From NCBI GenBank assembly GCA_001818235.1, contig MHJY01000041.1:1-32075 (forward strand): a stretch of DNA of 32,075 nucleotides, read 5' to 3'. The notes beneath the pieces are model-generated. The model was not told the origin of the DNA, did not search any database, and saw only the letters and a program-made list of their open reading frames with translations. Made by a program: the position numbers and the translations under genes. The first letter of the stretch is position 1. The number at the start of each line of letters is the position of its first letter. This document shows positions 7,203-14,921 of this stretch, piece after piece. The stretch comes from Candidatus Jacksonbacteria bacterium RIFOXYB2_FULL_44_15 (GTDB taxonomy: Bacteria > Patescibacteriota > Patescibacteriia > UBA9629).

Positions 7203-8591
7203 CTATACTGCGCCGTCTTTTTTGAACAGTACCGCCGGCAGGGTTTTTAACAAGATCGTTAAATCCAGTTTTAAACTCCAATTTTCGATATAGTATAAAT
7301 CAAGCCGCACTTCTTCGTCAAACGGCAAATTACTCCGTCCGGAAATCTGCGCCAGCCCGGTAACCCCGGGCTTTATATTCAACAATTTACGGTCGCTATT
7401 TTTATACTGATTAACTTCTGCTGGTTCATGCGGTCTGGGACCGACTAGACTCATCTCTCCTTTTAGGGCATTAATAAAGTTTGGCAATTCGTCTAAACTA
7501 AACCGCCTTAAAAATTTACCGACGCGCGTAATGCGCGGATCATTCTTCATTTTAAAAAGCGGCCCCTGCCTTTCGCTTAAACTCAATAACTGTGGTTTTA
7601 TTTGGTCGGCGTTTTGAACCATCGAACGAAATTTGTATATTTTAAATAACTTGCTTTGCTCGCCGACGCGCGTCAATTTTACAAAAATTGATCCGGGCGA
7701 GGTAATTTTTATTATCAGGCCGATAATTACCCCGGGAATGAATAAAATGAGTATAGCCAGCGCACTAAAAAGAATATCAATCGCGCGTTTTTTTACGCGC
7801 CCCCAGCCTTCTAAGGGCGTGCGTTTGATCTCGATAAGCGGGAAACCGGCAATGGCGTCCATTTCGATGTTATGCAAATTTGCGGATAACATATCAGCCG
7901 CATAACTAAAGTCCAGATGGCGTGTTTGGCAAAATTCCAGATAATCATTTACTTGCTCGCGAGACAAATTTAAATCAGTTAAAATCACCGACTCAACCGT
8001 TATGTCGCGCACTTTGTCTGCTAAAGCATCTAAGGTGTGCACTTGGCCAACAATCATAAAACCCCACTCCGGACGTTTGTTAATTTCCGAAATAAAATGT
8101 TGGGTGTTCCTATCTTGTCCCACGACAATCACCGGCTTAGCGCCGATTTTATATTTTAAGAGATGGCGACGAATTGCCCGAACTAGGCCGCGAGCAAAAA
8201 TTATCAAAAGTATGCTTAAAATCCAACTGGCTAAAATTAAAAAGCGCGAAGCAAACAGCGCTTCTTGCCTAAAAAATAAAAAGATGACTAAAGCGGAAAT
8301 GCAAGCAGTAGTGGCTAAAAAAACCTTGATTGCTTGGTTGAAAAATTTTTTGATTTCCCGCGGCTGATATAACCCGGCAAAATTAAAAAAGGCTAGTCCG
8401 ATCAAGCCGATAATTGCCAAAATTGCCAGATAATTACCTAAAGGAATCTCGTAAAAAATATTACTGACGACATTCAAATTACGGACAAGTTCGGTTTTCC
8501 GCAATTCGTAGGCAAGAATTCCAGCCAAAAAAAACATTAGATAATCTAAAGGCAATAAAATCGCGGTATATGCAAAATCAGAGCGACGCAT
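7203..8591 (-). CDS. Polyprenyl glycosylphosphotransferase (WbaP/WcaJ-type initiating sugar transferase)
   Basis: The 462-residue membrane protein has about four to five hydrophobic segments in the first 140 residues, a middle cytosolic domain resembling a nucleotide-binding fold (about 150-260), and a C-terminal bacterial sugar transferase domain (about 265-460). The last has a hydrophobic re-entrant segment, the K-F-R-S-M motif, the catalytic S-L-D-E-L-P-N pair (Asp-Glu), M-S-L-V-G-P-R-P, and K-P-G-V-T-G-L-A-Q-I-S-G-R. Such enzymes move a sugar-1-phosphate from a UDP-sugar onto undecaprenyl phosphate, the first step of exopolysaccharide, O-antigen or S-layer glycan synthesis. The start lies directly after the T-run that ends the RNase P RNA gene. 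The sugar cannot be predicted with confidence. Confidence 0.93.
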   Translation of the reverse strand: MRRSDFAYTAILLPLDYLMFFLAGILAYELRKTELVRNLNVVSNIFYEIPLGNYLAILAIIGLIGLAFFNFAGLYQPREIKKFFNQAIKVFLATTACISALVIFLFFRQEALFASRFLILASWILSILLIIFARGLVRAIRRHLLKYKIGAKPVIVVGQDRNTQHFISEINKRPEWGFMIVGQVHTLDALADKVRDITVESVILTDLNLSREQVNDYLEFCQTRHLDFSYAADMLSANLHNIEMDAIAGFPLIEIKRTPLEGWGRVKKRAIDILFSALAILILFIPGVIIGLIIKITSPGSIFVKLTRVGEQSKLFKIYKFRSMVQNADQIKPQLLSLSERQGPLFKMKNDPRITRVGKFLRRFSLDELPNFINALKGEMSLVGPRPHEPAEVNQYKNSDRKLLNIKPGVTGLAQISGRSNLPFDEEVRLDLYYIENWSLKLDLTILLKTLPAVLFKKDGAV

Positions 8592-8609
8592 AAAAAAATC
8601 AAAAAAAAT
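8592..8609 (-). terminator. T-rich terminator of the RNase P RNA
   Basis: On the minus strand the 3' strand of RNase P helix P1 (8610-8621) is followed by T-rich sequence with two T runs, down to the ATG of the sugar-transferase gene. Helix P1 itself plus the U-tract may act as the intrinsic terminator; read-through would feed the downstream gene. Confidence 0.5.
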
Positions 8610-8805
8610 GCTTTAAAAACCTCATAAGCCGGATTCTGTTTCTAAGTAATCATCTACCTTGATCCATAATCACTTATGGATTCTAGCGCAGGGATCCCCG
8701 ATTGCTCAGGGCACCAATCCTGCTGTCTCCACCCAGGGTTTACCCCCTCTTTTAGTTACCTAAAAGAGCTGTGGGCTCTTACCCCACTCTTTTCACCCTT
8801 ACCCC

Positions 8806-8896
8806 GAACCACTCGCTGCGCTCGGGTTCGGGGCAAGCCCCTCTCGCGTTAAAGTTAAAAGGGCTTGCCCTGTACCCGAACCATAGTGAGTGGTTC
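8806..8896 (-). repeat. Palindromic element copy B, inside the P12 helix of RNase P RNA
   Basis: GAACCACTC at one end pairs with GAGTGGTTC at the other, and inside it CGGGT and GGGCAAGCCC pair with ACCCG and GGGCTTGCCC, giving one long hairpin. In the RNA the outer arms extend to a 13-pair helix (CCCTGAACCACTC with GAGTGGTTCGGGG) where P12 belongs. The arms are nearly identical to copy A at 9111-9226. Confidence 0.85.
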
Positions 8897-9110
8897 AGGG
8901 CGGTATTGTCTCTGTGGCACTTTCCCTATCCCGCCCCATTTCTAACACAGTTCGTAAATGATCAAAATTTAGAGCCGTAAGGCGGCTTCGCCTTAAGGAC
9001 GATGATTAAATATGTCTGTGCTAGAAATAGGGCGGGACGGCAGGCGTTACCTGCTAGGAATTGTCACCCTGCCCAGTATGGGCAGAGAAGGAGTCCGGAC
9101 TTTCCTCCCC

Positions 9111-9226
9111 GAACCACTCGCTGCGCTCGGGTACGGGGCAGGCCCCTCTTTCGCTATAAAACAAAGAGTCTTAATCTCGCGAATACTAAAAGGGCTTGCC
9201 TTGTACCCGAACATAGTGAGTGGTGC
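9111..9226 (-). repeat. Palindromic element copy A, inside the P3 helix of RNase P RNA
   Basis: Same element and same orientation as copy B, with a longer centre. In the RNA the native P3 base (CCTCG with CGGGG) is kept and the element's ACCACTC/GAGTGGT arms stack on it. Only a few differences separate the arms of the two copies. Confidence 0.85.
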
Positions 9227-9258
9227 GAGGCGATTACTCGGGTTTTCAAAGCATATAA

Positions 9259-9287
9259 ATGCTAGCATAAAATAATGACATTGACAA
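9259..9287 (-). promoter_or_regulatory. Promoter of rnpB
   Basis: On the minus strand a TTGTCA box (9287-9282) and a TAGCAT box (9264-9259, preceded by TGC as an extended -10) are 17 bases apart. The predicted start falls at about 9252, exactly at the first base of helix P1. The complementary strand of the same segment carries TTGACA (9281-9286) facing rsmI, so the two promoters may overlap. Confidence 0.7.
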
Positions 9288-9316
9288 GATTATAAATAAG
9301 TGGCAAAATTTGGCAT

Positions 9317-10042
9317 ATGTACCTATATATTATTGCAACTCCCATCGGTAATCTGCAGGATATTACTTTGCGCGCGCTGGAGGTCCTCAAATCAGTTGAT
9401 CTCCTGATTGCCGAAGATACGCGACGTTTGAGGCAATTGCTGAATCATTTTGGCATTTCCAAACCAGTTTTAAGCTATCACGCTCATTCCCATGCCGGAC
9501 GCGAGGCTGAGATAATTGAGCGCTTGCGCCGCGATCAAAATATCGGTTTAGTGACTGATGCCGGTACGCCAATCATCGCCGATCCAGGCAGTAACCTCAT
9601 CAATACCGTTTCTCGCGAATTGCCGGAGGTTAAAATAATCCCGATTCCAGGAGCTTCGTCCGTAACAGCCGCCTTAAGTGTGGCTGGTTTTGGTGCTGAT
9701 AAATTCTCTTTTTGGGGATATCCGCCGAAAAAAGGCCAAAAAAGAATCGCTTTTTTTGAAAATCTGTCGGCTAATCATGAGACCCAAGTATTTTTTTCTA
9801 CGCCGCACGCCATAATCAAAGATTTAACCGCGGTGCGCGATGTATTCTCTAAAGCCGAACAATTGGATCGGCCGCTTATCGTAGCCCGGGAAATGACCAA
9901 ATTATTTGAAAGTTTTTATCGAGGCGCGATTGATGAGGTAATTCAAAAAATTCAAAATTCTCCTCAAAAAGGCGAATTTGCAATTGTTATTTCTAAATTA
10001 CTTTCTTGTCATTCCCGACCTGATCGGGAATCTATGGCTTAA
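9317..10042 (+). CDS. rsmI: 16S rRNA (cytidine1402-2'-O)-methyltransferase RsmI
   Basis: RsmI methylates the ribose of C1402 in the decoding centre of 16S rRNA using SAM. The 241-residue protein shows the family motifs in order: A-T-P-I-G-N-L-Q-D-I-T (8-18), A-E-D-T-R-R near 33-38, V-T-D-A-G-T-P-I-I-A-D-P-G near 77-89, the P-G-A-S-S-V SAM-site loop near 110-115, and R-E-M-T-K-L-F-E near 195. Its length is close to the minimal catalytic core, without the C-terminal extension of E. coli RsmI. The last residues (from C-H-S-R-P-D to the stop) are encoded by a GTCATTCC repeat, so the stop codon comes from that element. The gene is divergent from rnpB, with 64 bases between. No Shine-Dalgarno precedes the ATG. 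Confidence 0.95.
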   Translation: MYLYIIATPIGNLQDITLRALEVLKSVDLLIAEDTRRLRQLLNHFGISKPVLSYHAHSHAGREAEIIERLRRDQNIGLVTDAGTPIIADPGSNLINTVSRELPEVKIIPIPGASSVTAALSVAGFGADKFSFWGYPPKKGQKRIAFFENLSANHETQVFFSTPHAIIKDLTAVRDVFSKAEQLDRPLIVAREMTKLFESFYRGAIDEVIQKIQNSPQKGEFAIVISKLLSCHSRPDRESMA

Positions 10043-10090
10043 TAGATAAATTAAATACTGGATTCTCCCGATGTTCTTCGGGGGAATGAC
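10008..10090. repeat. GTCATTCC-type palindromic repeat, copy 2 (overlaps the end of rsmI)
   Basis: The element begins GTCATTCCCGA and ends GGGGAATGAC, with hairpins CCCGACC...GGGAAT at the left and TTCTCCCG...CGGGGGAA at the right. Its first 35 bases are read as the C-terminus of RsmI. It separates the convergent rsmI and methyltransferase genes and could serve as a two-way terminator. Confidence 0.8.
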
Positions 10091-10123
10091 AAAATCACAT
10101 GTCTTCTCATCAAACGCGTAAGT

Positions 10124-10717
10124 CTATTTTTGATCTGCAAAGGCAGATTTTTTTGTGTAAATAAAAATTCTCTCGTGTTTCCCCCACTGTTTTTTTTCTT
10201 CAATAAAAACTTGATTAGGCGGCAGGCTAAATAAGTAAGAGATGATTTTCGCGCCAGGCTTAAGCTCACGCGCGAATTTTGAATATAAAGAGGCCATGCC
10301 TTTGGTCGTTAAAAAAAGGAACAGGAACTCAAAATTTTTAATGTCATAAAAAGACCAATCACCGCAAAATAAATTTATTCTGGATTTTCGCCGATTAAAT
10401 AGCCGCCTCCAGCGAGAAATCAGATACAATAAACGCGATTTTTCCACGCCATAAATCAAAACATTTTTTGGCGTATTTTTTGCCAGAAGCATCATCATTT
10501 TTCCGGTGCCAGCGCCGAGATCAGCTATTTTAATTGCCTTGGCATCATTGGGCAGGTGGGCAAGAAGGATCATTTTTTTTAATACCGGCCACGTAATCGG
10601 CACATACGGTACAATTTGTGTCTGAAAAGTTCTCAAAATATAGATGCCGCGCAACAGCAAGAAACCAGCACTGATAATTAAAAGTATTTGGATTATTGTC
10701 AGTACCCAAAATAACAT
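10124..10717 (-). CDS. Membrane-anchored class I methyltransferase, FAM173/ATPSCKMT-like
   Basis: The 197-residue protein starts with one membrane helix (about 2-24), followed by Q-I-V-P-Y-V-P-I-T (34-42) and a SAM motif I-A-D-L-G-A-G-T-G-K (about 64-73). Y-G-V-E-K-S-R-L-L then provides the acidic strand-2 residue that binds SAM ribose. A hydrophobic N-terminus plus the P-Y-V-P motif just before the SAM fold is the pattern I know from the FAM173 group, whose eukaryotic members methylate a lysine of mitochondrial proteins (ATP synthase subunit c, ADP/ATP carrier). Whether the bacterial protein methylates a membrane protein is inference. It is the last gene of the glycan operon, 3 bases after the upstream glycosyltransferase, so a glycan-related substrate is the alternative. 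Confidence 0.75.
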   Translation of the reverse strand: MLFWVLTIIQILLIISAGFLLLRGIYILRTFQTQIVPYVPITWPVLKKMILLAHLPNDAKAIKIADLGAGTGKMMMLLAKNTPKNVLIYGVEKSRLLYLISRWRRLFNRRKSRINLFCGDWSFYDIKNFEFLFLFLTTKGMASLYSKFARELKPGAKIISYLFSLPPNQVFIEEKKQWGKHERIFIYTKKSAFADQK

Positions 10718-10720
10718 AAG

Positions 10721-11869
10721 CTAATCAATTAATTTTTCGGAAATAATTTTAAGCATTGCCTCAACTCGATTGCGCCAGGAGTTTTGTTGACTGTAAGCCT
10801 GGCGATAGGCGGCTAATTCCTGATTATTTTCGCGCAAAGATAAATTAATCGCCTGGCTGAAATTATTGGCAGACGGCGCATAATATTGCAGTTTCGGATC
10901 ATCGACAATTTTCTGCGTAGAAATTATTGGCAGACCGGCACTTAAATAATCATAAAATTTCATCGGGTCCATCGATTTAGTTAGACCGTCAATTTTATGA
11001 GGAATTATGGCCACGTCAAAGTTCGTTAAATAATAGCCGATCTTATCAAAAGCCACGCGGCCAATAAATTTTACATTGGGTAATTTTTTAAGCGCGCTCA
11101 ACTGCGCGTCTTTCCAGACCGGACCGACAAAAACAAACTGTTTATCAGAATGCTGTTTGGCAATAAATTCAATCAATTCAAAATCAATTCGGGATTGAAT
11201 CGTGCCGACATAACCAACGGTTATCGGCTGGCGCTTTATGATTGGTTCTGGCCTGAGACTGGGTTTGATATTTGTGCCATTAGGTACAAAATAAGCCTTG
11301 GACGAACCGGCAAACAAATTTTTACGCAGATCATCGGAAACGGTAAAGATTAAATTAGCCGCCTGCAAAATTTGTTGATAATTATGCTTTAATAGTTGGC
11401 TTTTGGCGCGATAGGCCGGATGCTGTGACCAATCATCAACCGCATCAAAAATTTTATAATCCGCCGGCAATCGCAGAAACGGCTCAATAAACAACGGAAA
11501 ATATGACCATAATATTAAGCGCTGGCCGGTGATTGATAAGCGAGATTGAATCAATTCATTCAAAAAGTTAAAAGTATCGCCCGTTTTAATAAACGAAACG
11601 GCAGTTAATTTTGAATCAATGATTTTAATCTGCGGGATAAATAATTTTTTAACAGAGCAGTGCCCGGCTAAACGCCGCTGGATCGCCTTAAGTTTAGTTC
11701 GCCAAGTAAGCGGTAAATAATCAACCGAAATAATCGAGTTAACTTCGTCTCGAGCTAACAATTCCTGCAAAACAAAATAATTGCGATTAACTATTCCGTT
11801 TTGCCAATCATCGTAATAAGACATGCCGAGCATCAGGATATTGTAGCGAATTTTGGCCTGATCAATCAT
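10721..11869 (-). CDS. Glycosyltransferase, GT4-like (TuaH-type)
   Basis: The 382-residue protein has a GT-B layout. The first half includes L-W-S-Y-F-P-L-F and F-D-A-V-D-D-W-S. The hinge-side strand is A-N-L-I-F-T-V-S-D-D-L, then V-P-N-G-T-N. The second half is opened by V-G-Y-V-G-T-I and carries the donor-site segment K-S-M-D-P-M-K-F-Y-D-Y-L-S-A-G-L-P. The S/L-P-x-K-F/L-Y-E/D-Y-L-x-A-G motif is typical of the group containing teichuronic-acid transferase TuaH and related exopolysaccharide enzymes. The donor site uses D rather than the usual first E of E-x7-E. It sits between another GT4 (6 bases upstream) and the membrane methyltransferase (3 bases downstream), so it belongs to the same glycan-assembly unit. 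Sugar specificity is unknown. Confidence 0.85.
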   Translation of the reverse strand: MIDQAKIRYNILMLGMSYYDDWQNGIVNRNYFVLQELLARDEVNSIISVDYLPLTWRTKLKAIQRRLAGHCSVKKLFIPQIKIIDSKLTAVSFIKTGDTFNFLNELIQSRLSITGQRLILWSYFPLFIEPFLRLPADYKIFDAVDDWSQHPAYRAKSQLLKHNYQQILQAANLIFTVSDDLRKNLFAGSSKAYFVPNGTNIKPSLRPEPIIKRQPITVGYVGTIQSRIDFELIEFIAKQHSDKQFVFVGPVWKDAQLSALKKLPNVKFIGRVAFDKIGYYLTNFDVAIIPHKIDGLTKSMDPMKFYDYLSAGLPIISTQKIVDDPKLQYYAPSANNFSQAINLSLRENNQELAAYRQAYSQQNSWRNRVEAMLKIISEKLID

Positions 11870-11875
11870 AATAAG

Positions 11876-12892
11876 CTAAGTGCTGATTTTTTGCTTAACG
11901 CGACTGTAAGCCGCTTCGCCCATTTTTTTTGCCAAATTCGAATCTTGTAATAATTGAGCAAGCGCCGTTTGAAGTTCCATAACATTTTCCGGATCTACTA
12001 AAATTCCGGTTACGCCGTCCTCAATCGCCTCGGGAATGCCGCCACTGCGCCCGCCGATGGACGGTTTTTTAAAAGCTCCGGCTTCCAAATAAACTATGCC
12101 AAAACCTTCCACGTCGCCGGCTCGCTCGCGCGAAGGCATCGCAAACACATCGCATGTTTTAAAGTAACGATACAAATCATTAGCCGACGCCCGGCCACAC
12201 AATTTTACTCGGGAGCCGAGTTGCAGATCAGAAATAAGCGACTCTAAATATTCCCGATAAGGACCGTCGCCCACGATCCAGTAAACCCAATCAATATCGC
12301 TTAAATTCGCCAGAGCACGAATAACAGAATCAAATCCCTTCCGTTCCACCAAACGCCCGACGCTTAGCACAATTTTGGCCGCTGGCCGGTCTAGCGGCAT
12401 CAACTTGCTGGCTGAGTTTTCAATAAACTCTAAATCGATCGTTGGATAAGAAATGACGATTTTTTGCGGATCAAGATGATATTTCTGGGAGACACAATTT
12501 TTAACATAATTAGAATTGGCGGCAATATAATCTGCTTGGTCAAATATTTTTTTTATCCAAAACTTTTTCCACCGCGAAAGCGTCGCTTGGAGCGCGTCCA
12601 AGCCATGGACGTAGACGATAAAATGCTGGTTCATCAAAAATTTAAAGACCAGCGCCAGATAGCCGAGCGGCAAAATTTGCCCGACTTGAATGTATTGGTA
12701 GCGTTTGTTTTGCAATTGCTTTTTGACTATTTTAAAAAACCGAAGCCAGCTTAAAGATTGGCCGTTGGATTTTAAATGCAAAACTCGGAGCGTTGGTGTT
12801 TTTTTTACCTGCTGGGCGTAATACTCCGCAATACCGCCAACGTCCGGCGGATATTCTAAAGTTAAAAGCAATGACAAATTATTGTTGCTCAT
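11876..12892 (-). CDS. Glycosyltransferase family 4 (PimB-like)
   Basis: The 338-residue GT-B protein opens with L-L-L-T-L-E-Y-P-P-D-V-G-G-I-A-E-Y, the acceptor-side glycine loop common in GT4 enzymes such as PimB and GT1-like mannosyltransferases. A-N-S-N-Y-V-K (about 125-131) precedes the linker, V-G-R-L-V-E-R-K-G-F-D (about 193-203) forms the donor-domain start, and E-G-F-G-I-V-Y-L-E is the E-x7-E motif that holds the nucleotide sugar, followed by G-G-R-S-G-G-I-P-E. At 338 residues it is shorter than most GT4 enzymes (about 360-400), but no motif is missing. It overlaps the flippase gene upstream by 14 bases, so translation is likely coupled. Confidence 0.88.
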   Translation of the reverse strand: MSNNNLSLLLTLEYPPDVGGIAEYYAQQVKKTPTLRVLHLKSNGQSLSWLRFFKIVKKQLQNKRYQYIQVGQILPLGYLALVFKFLMNQHFIVYVHGLDALQATLSRWKKFWIKKIFDQADYIAANSNYVKNCVSQKYHLDPQKIVISYPTIDLEFIENSASKLMPLDRPAAKIVLSVGRLVERKGFDSVIRALANLSDIDWVYWIVGDGPYREYLESLISDLQLGSRVKLCGRASANDLYRYFKTCDVFAMPSRERAGDVEGFGIVYLEAGAFKKPSIGGRSGGIPEAIEDGVTGILVDPENVMELQTALAQLLQDSNLAKKMGEAAYSRVKQKIST

Positions 12893-14345
12893 TAAGATTG
12901 ATTGATTTTGATTCTTTAACGAATAAATATCGCAAAAATTTTAAATCCAAGCCGCCGGACAACCGGAGCGCGGTAAAATATATTACTGCTCCCAGTACAA
13001 TTAAATAATACCAGGGAATCGTACTTTCGAGCAGTTTGATTACGAAAAACATGATGCTCGAACTTATTAGTACGCGCACCAGGCTATTTTTAAAATCTTT
13101 TTTGATTTTTTCAAAATAATCGCGTAAAAAATAGGCGTCGGACATAAAGATAACCAAATGAGTACACAAAAGCGCGATTGCCGCGCCGATGACTCCATAT
13201 ATCGGAATTAAAATAAAATCTAAGGCAACCATAACAATCAAGCCGTTTGCCCGGCTAAAGGCGGTAAATTTTTGCTTGCCGATCGCATTGAGTAAATTTC
13301 CGGTCGGAAAGCATAAAAAAATGAATGGCAGCGCGAAAAACATAATTTTTCCGGGCAAAACCGCGGCCAGATATTCATTTTTCCAAAGACCGGCTACGAT
13401 TTCCTGCCCTAAAGCTAAAAAGCCGAAAGCGACCGGCAGGCTGATAATCAGCAAATAATCCAAGGCTTTTTGAAAAATACGGTAAAGATAATTGGATGAG
13501 GTCGCAAATAAACGGCTAAATTCAGGATAAAAAGCGCCCATCAAGGCAGTCGGAATACTTAGACTTAAAGCCGTAATAATTTTAAGCGGTAAATTATAAA
13601 GGCCAACGCTGATAAAATTGCCCGTTAGGTCCTGGAGCAAAACCGTATCCAACGAATTCTGCATTTTTACTAAAATTCCGCTGATGGCAAACGGCGGCAG
13701 GCACCAAAGAAATAAACGGACTATTTTCGCATCGAAAGATAATCTTATTTTATAATGAAGTTTAAAAATCAGCAGTCCAGTGACAAACAAAAAGTTTAGA
13801 CTGGTGCCAATCAAGAGGGCCAGCATTAAATAAAAAACATCGCCGGAAATCATAAGCGAGACGGTGCCGATTGTAACCGTGACGATTTCCGTTAGAATCA
13901 CCGCTAAACTCTCGAATTTTAAATTTTGATGAGCTCGCCAGACGGCATAGAAAGTAAGGCATAAGTTATCCATAATCACCCACGCCAGGGCGAGAATAAT
14001 AAGGGATAAATTAGCCGGCTGATAAAACTTGGCGACCAGTAAGATGACGATCGCGGCAATCAAAATTAGCGGTAGTTTTAACGTTAATAAATTGTTTAAA
14101 TATTTATTTGTCTTCGACGGTTCGCGCGAAGATTCCCGCAGAAAAACCAAATATAATCCGAAATCACCCAAAATAAAAAAGAGCGCTACGAAAGATAAGA
14201 CATAATTAAAGCGCCCAAGGTCGCCGGCACCGCCGGGTAGATTATTTGAATAATACCAAAAGTAAACTGACGAGATGACTTTTTGAACAATCAACGCGCC
14301 GGTGTAAAAAAAACTGTTTGTTGCTAATCTTTTAGTGGCGTTCAT
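12879..14345 (-). CDS. Polysaccharide flippase, MOP superfamily (Wzx-like)
   Basis: This 488-residue protein is almost entirely hydrophobic, with about twelve to fourteen predicted membrane helices and basic loops, as in the MOP (MATE/Wzx/MurJ) superfamily. The N-terminal pattern A-T-x-R-L-A-T-N-S-F-F-Y-T-G-A-L and the mid-protein G-L-Y-N-L-P-L-K-I segment are typical of oligosaccharide flippases. Its job would be to flip lipid-linked oligosaccharide repeat units across the cytoplasmic membrane. It is the first gene of the four-gene unit (flippase, two glycosyltransferases, methyltransferase). The next gene starts inside its last codons. A MurJ role for lipid II cannot be fully excluded, but the neighbours favour glycan export. 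Confidence 0.87.
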   Translation of the reverse strand: MNATKRLATNSFFYTGALIVQKVISSVYFWYYSNNLPGGAGDLGRFNYVLSFVALFFILGDFGLYLVFLRESSREPSKTNKYLNNLLTLKLPLILIAAIVILLVAKFYQPANLSLIILALAWVIMDNLCLTFYAVWRAHQNLKFESLAVILTEIVTVTIGTVSLMISGDVFYLMLALLIGTSLNFLFVTGLLIFKLHYKIRLSFDAKIVRLFLWCLPPFAISGILVKMQNSLDTVLLQDLTGNFISVGLYNLPLKIITALSLSIPTALMGAFYPEFSRLFATSSNYLYRIFQKALDYLLIISLPVAFGFLALGQEIVAGLWKNEYLAAVLPGKIMFFALPFIFLCFPTGNLLNAIGKQKFTAFSRANGLIVMVALDFILIPIYGVIGAAIALLCTHLVIFMSDAYFLRDYFEKIKKDFKNSLVRVLISSSIMFFVIKLLESTIPWYYLIVLGAVIYFTALRLSGGLDLKFLRYLFVKESKSINLNEQQ

Positions 14346-14401
14346 TTTTTTTGCAAAAAACTGTGTTAATTATTGCTGTAAAAAAAATAAAAGTCAAATG
14401 C

Positions 14402-14431
14402 AAAAAGCACCCGTATTTTCGGGTACTTTTT
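14402..14431 (-). terminator. Intrinsic terminator after rpsI
   Basis: On the minus strand AAAAAGTACCCG is followed by a six-base loop and CGGGTGCTTTTT, a 12-bp stem with one mismatch (T-G) whose 3' arm doubles as the U-tract. It ends the ribosomal operon just after rpsI. The A-rich 5' arm means it could also act in the other direction. Confidence 0.85.
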
Positions 14432-14457
14432 GTCTCTGATGTAACAATAATAATAAA

Positions 14458-14919
14458 TTAACGCTTCGCCCATTGTGGTGCGCGCCGAGCACGTTTTAAA
14501 CCGGGTTTTTTGCGTTCCTTAACGCGTGCATCACCAGTTAATAACCCCGCTTGCCGTAATTTTTCGCGGTATGAAGGCGTCCATTTGGTTAATGCCCGCG
14601 CTAAAGCTAAGGCGATGGCTTGCGCCTGGCCCTTATAGCCGCCGCCTTTAACGACGATAGAAATGTCGATATTTTGTTTTTCCTTAATTAAATCCAATGG
14701 TTTAGTAATAACCTTTTGCAACGCAAAATACGGAGCGTATTGACGATATTCGATTTGATTAATGTAAATTCGTCCTTTCCCTTCCAGGTAAATCCTGGCC
14801 TGAGAAACTGAACATTTGCGCCGTCCGACCGCGCCAAAATACACCCGCTCCTTAAAAAGTTCATCCATTTTGTCTTTTTTCTTGGCTTTGTTGTTTTTAG
14901 TTTCGGTATTCACTGGCAT
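14458..14919 (-). CDS. rpsI: 30S ribosomal protein uS9
   Basis: uS9 is part of the 30S head; its C-terminal tail reaches the P-site tRNA. The 153-residue protein has the family core from Y-F-G-A-V-G-R-R-K-C-S-V (27-38), then G-G-G-Y-K-G-Q-A-Q-A-I-A-L-A-L-A-R-A-L, and ends with the expected basic tail K-K-P-G-L-K-R-A-R-R-A-P-Q-W-A-K-R. It is about 20 residues longer than E. coli uS9 because of a lysine-rich N-terminal extension (1-25). An internal Met at residue 18 could be the real start, but the first ATG lies only 2 bases after the rplM stop, which suits coupled translation. It is the last gene of the operon and is followed by the terminator at 14402-14431. Confidence 0.96.
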   Translation of the reverse strand: MPVNTETKNNKAKKKDKMDELFKERVYFGAVGRRKCSVSQARIYLEGKGRIYINQIEYRQYAPYFALQKVITKPLDLIKEKQNIDISIVVKGGGYKGQAQAIALALARALTKWTPSYREKLRQAGLLTGDARVKERKKPGLKRARRAPQWAKR

Positions 14920-14921
14920 AG

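Larger units (their letters stand above)
8610..9252 (-). ncRNA. rnpB: RNase P RNA, type A, with two large hairpin insertions
   Basis: This is the catalytic RNA that trims tRNA 5' leaders. In the transcript I can match: helix P1 (12 pairs between the ends, 9241-9252 and 8610-8621, one G-U); P2 (GAGTAATC with GATTACTT); the J3/4-P4 core GAGGAAAGTCCGGAC; GGTAACGCC in P8; CCACAGAGA; GGTAAGAG; GGTAAACCC; and the 3' signature ACAGAATCCGGCTTAT. The order matches E. coli M1 RNA. At about 643 nt it is far longer than usual (about 350-400). The extra length comes from a palindromic element extending P3 (9111-9226), a second copy in the P12 position (8806-8896), and a long extended P9/P10-type helix with its own hairpin. 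All core motifs are intact, so the RNA is probably functional. Short reading frames across it are not genes. Confidence 0.95.

Noticed and set aside
8806-9226. Repeated units that could suggest a CRISPR array
   Set aside because: Only two copies, each a long palindrome placed in separate RNase P helices, with no regular spacers and no cas gene.
8771-9275. Several overlapping reading frames of 70-90 codons on both strands
   Set aside because: They lie inside the RNase P RNA gene and its palindromic inserts; the RNA motifs explain the sequence and no protein family is visible.
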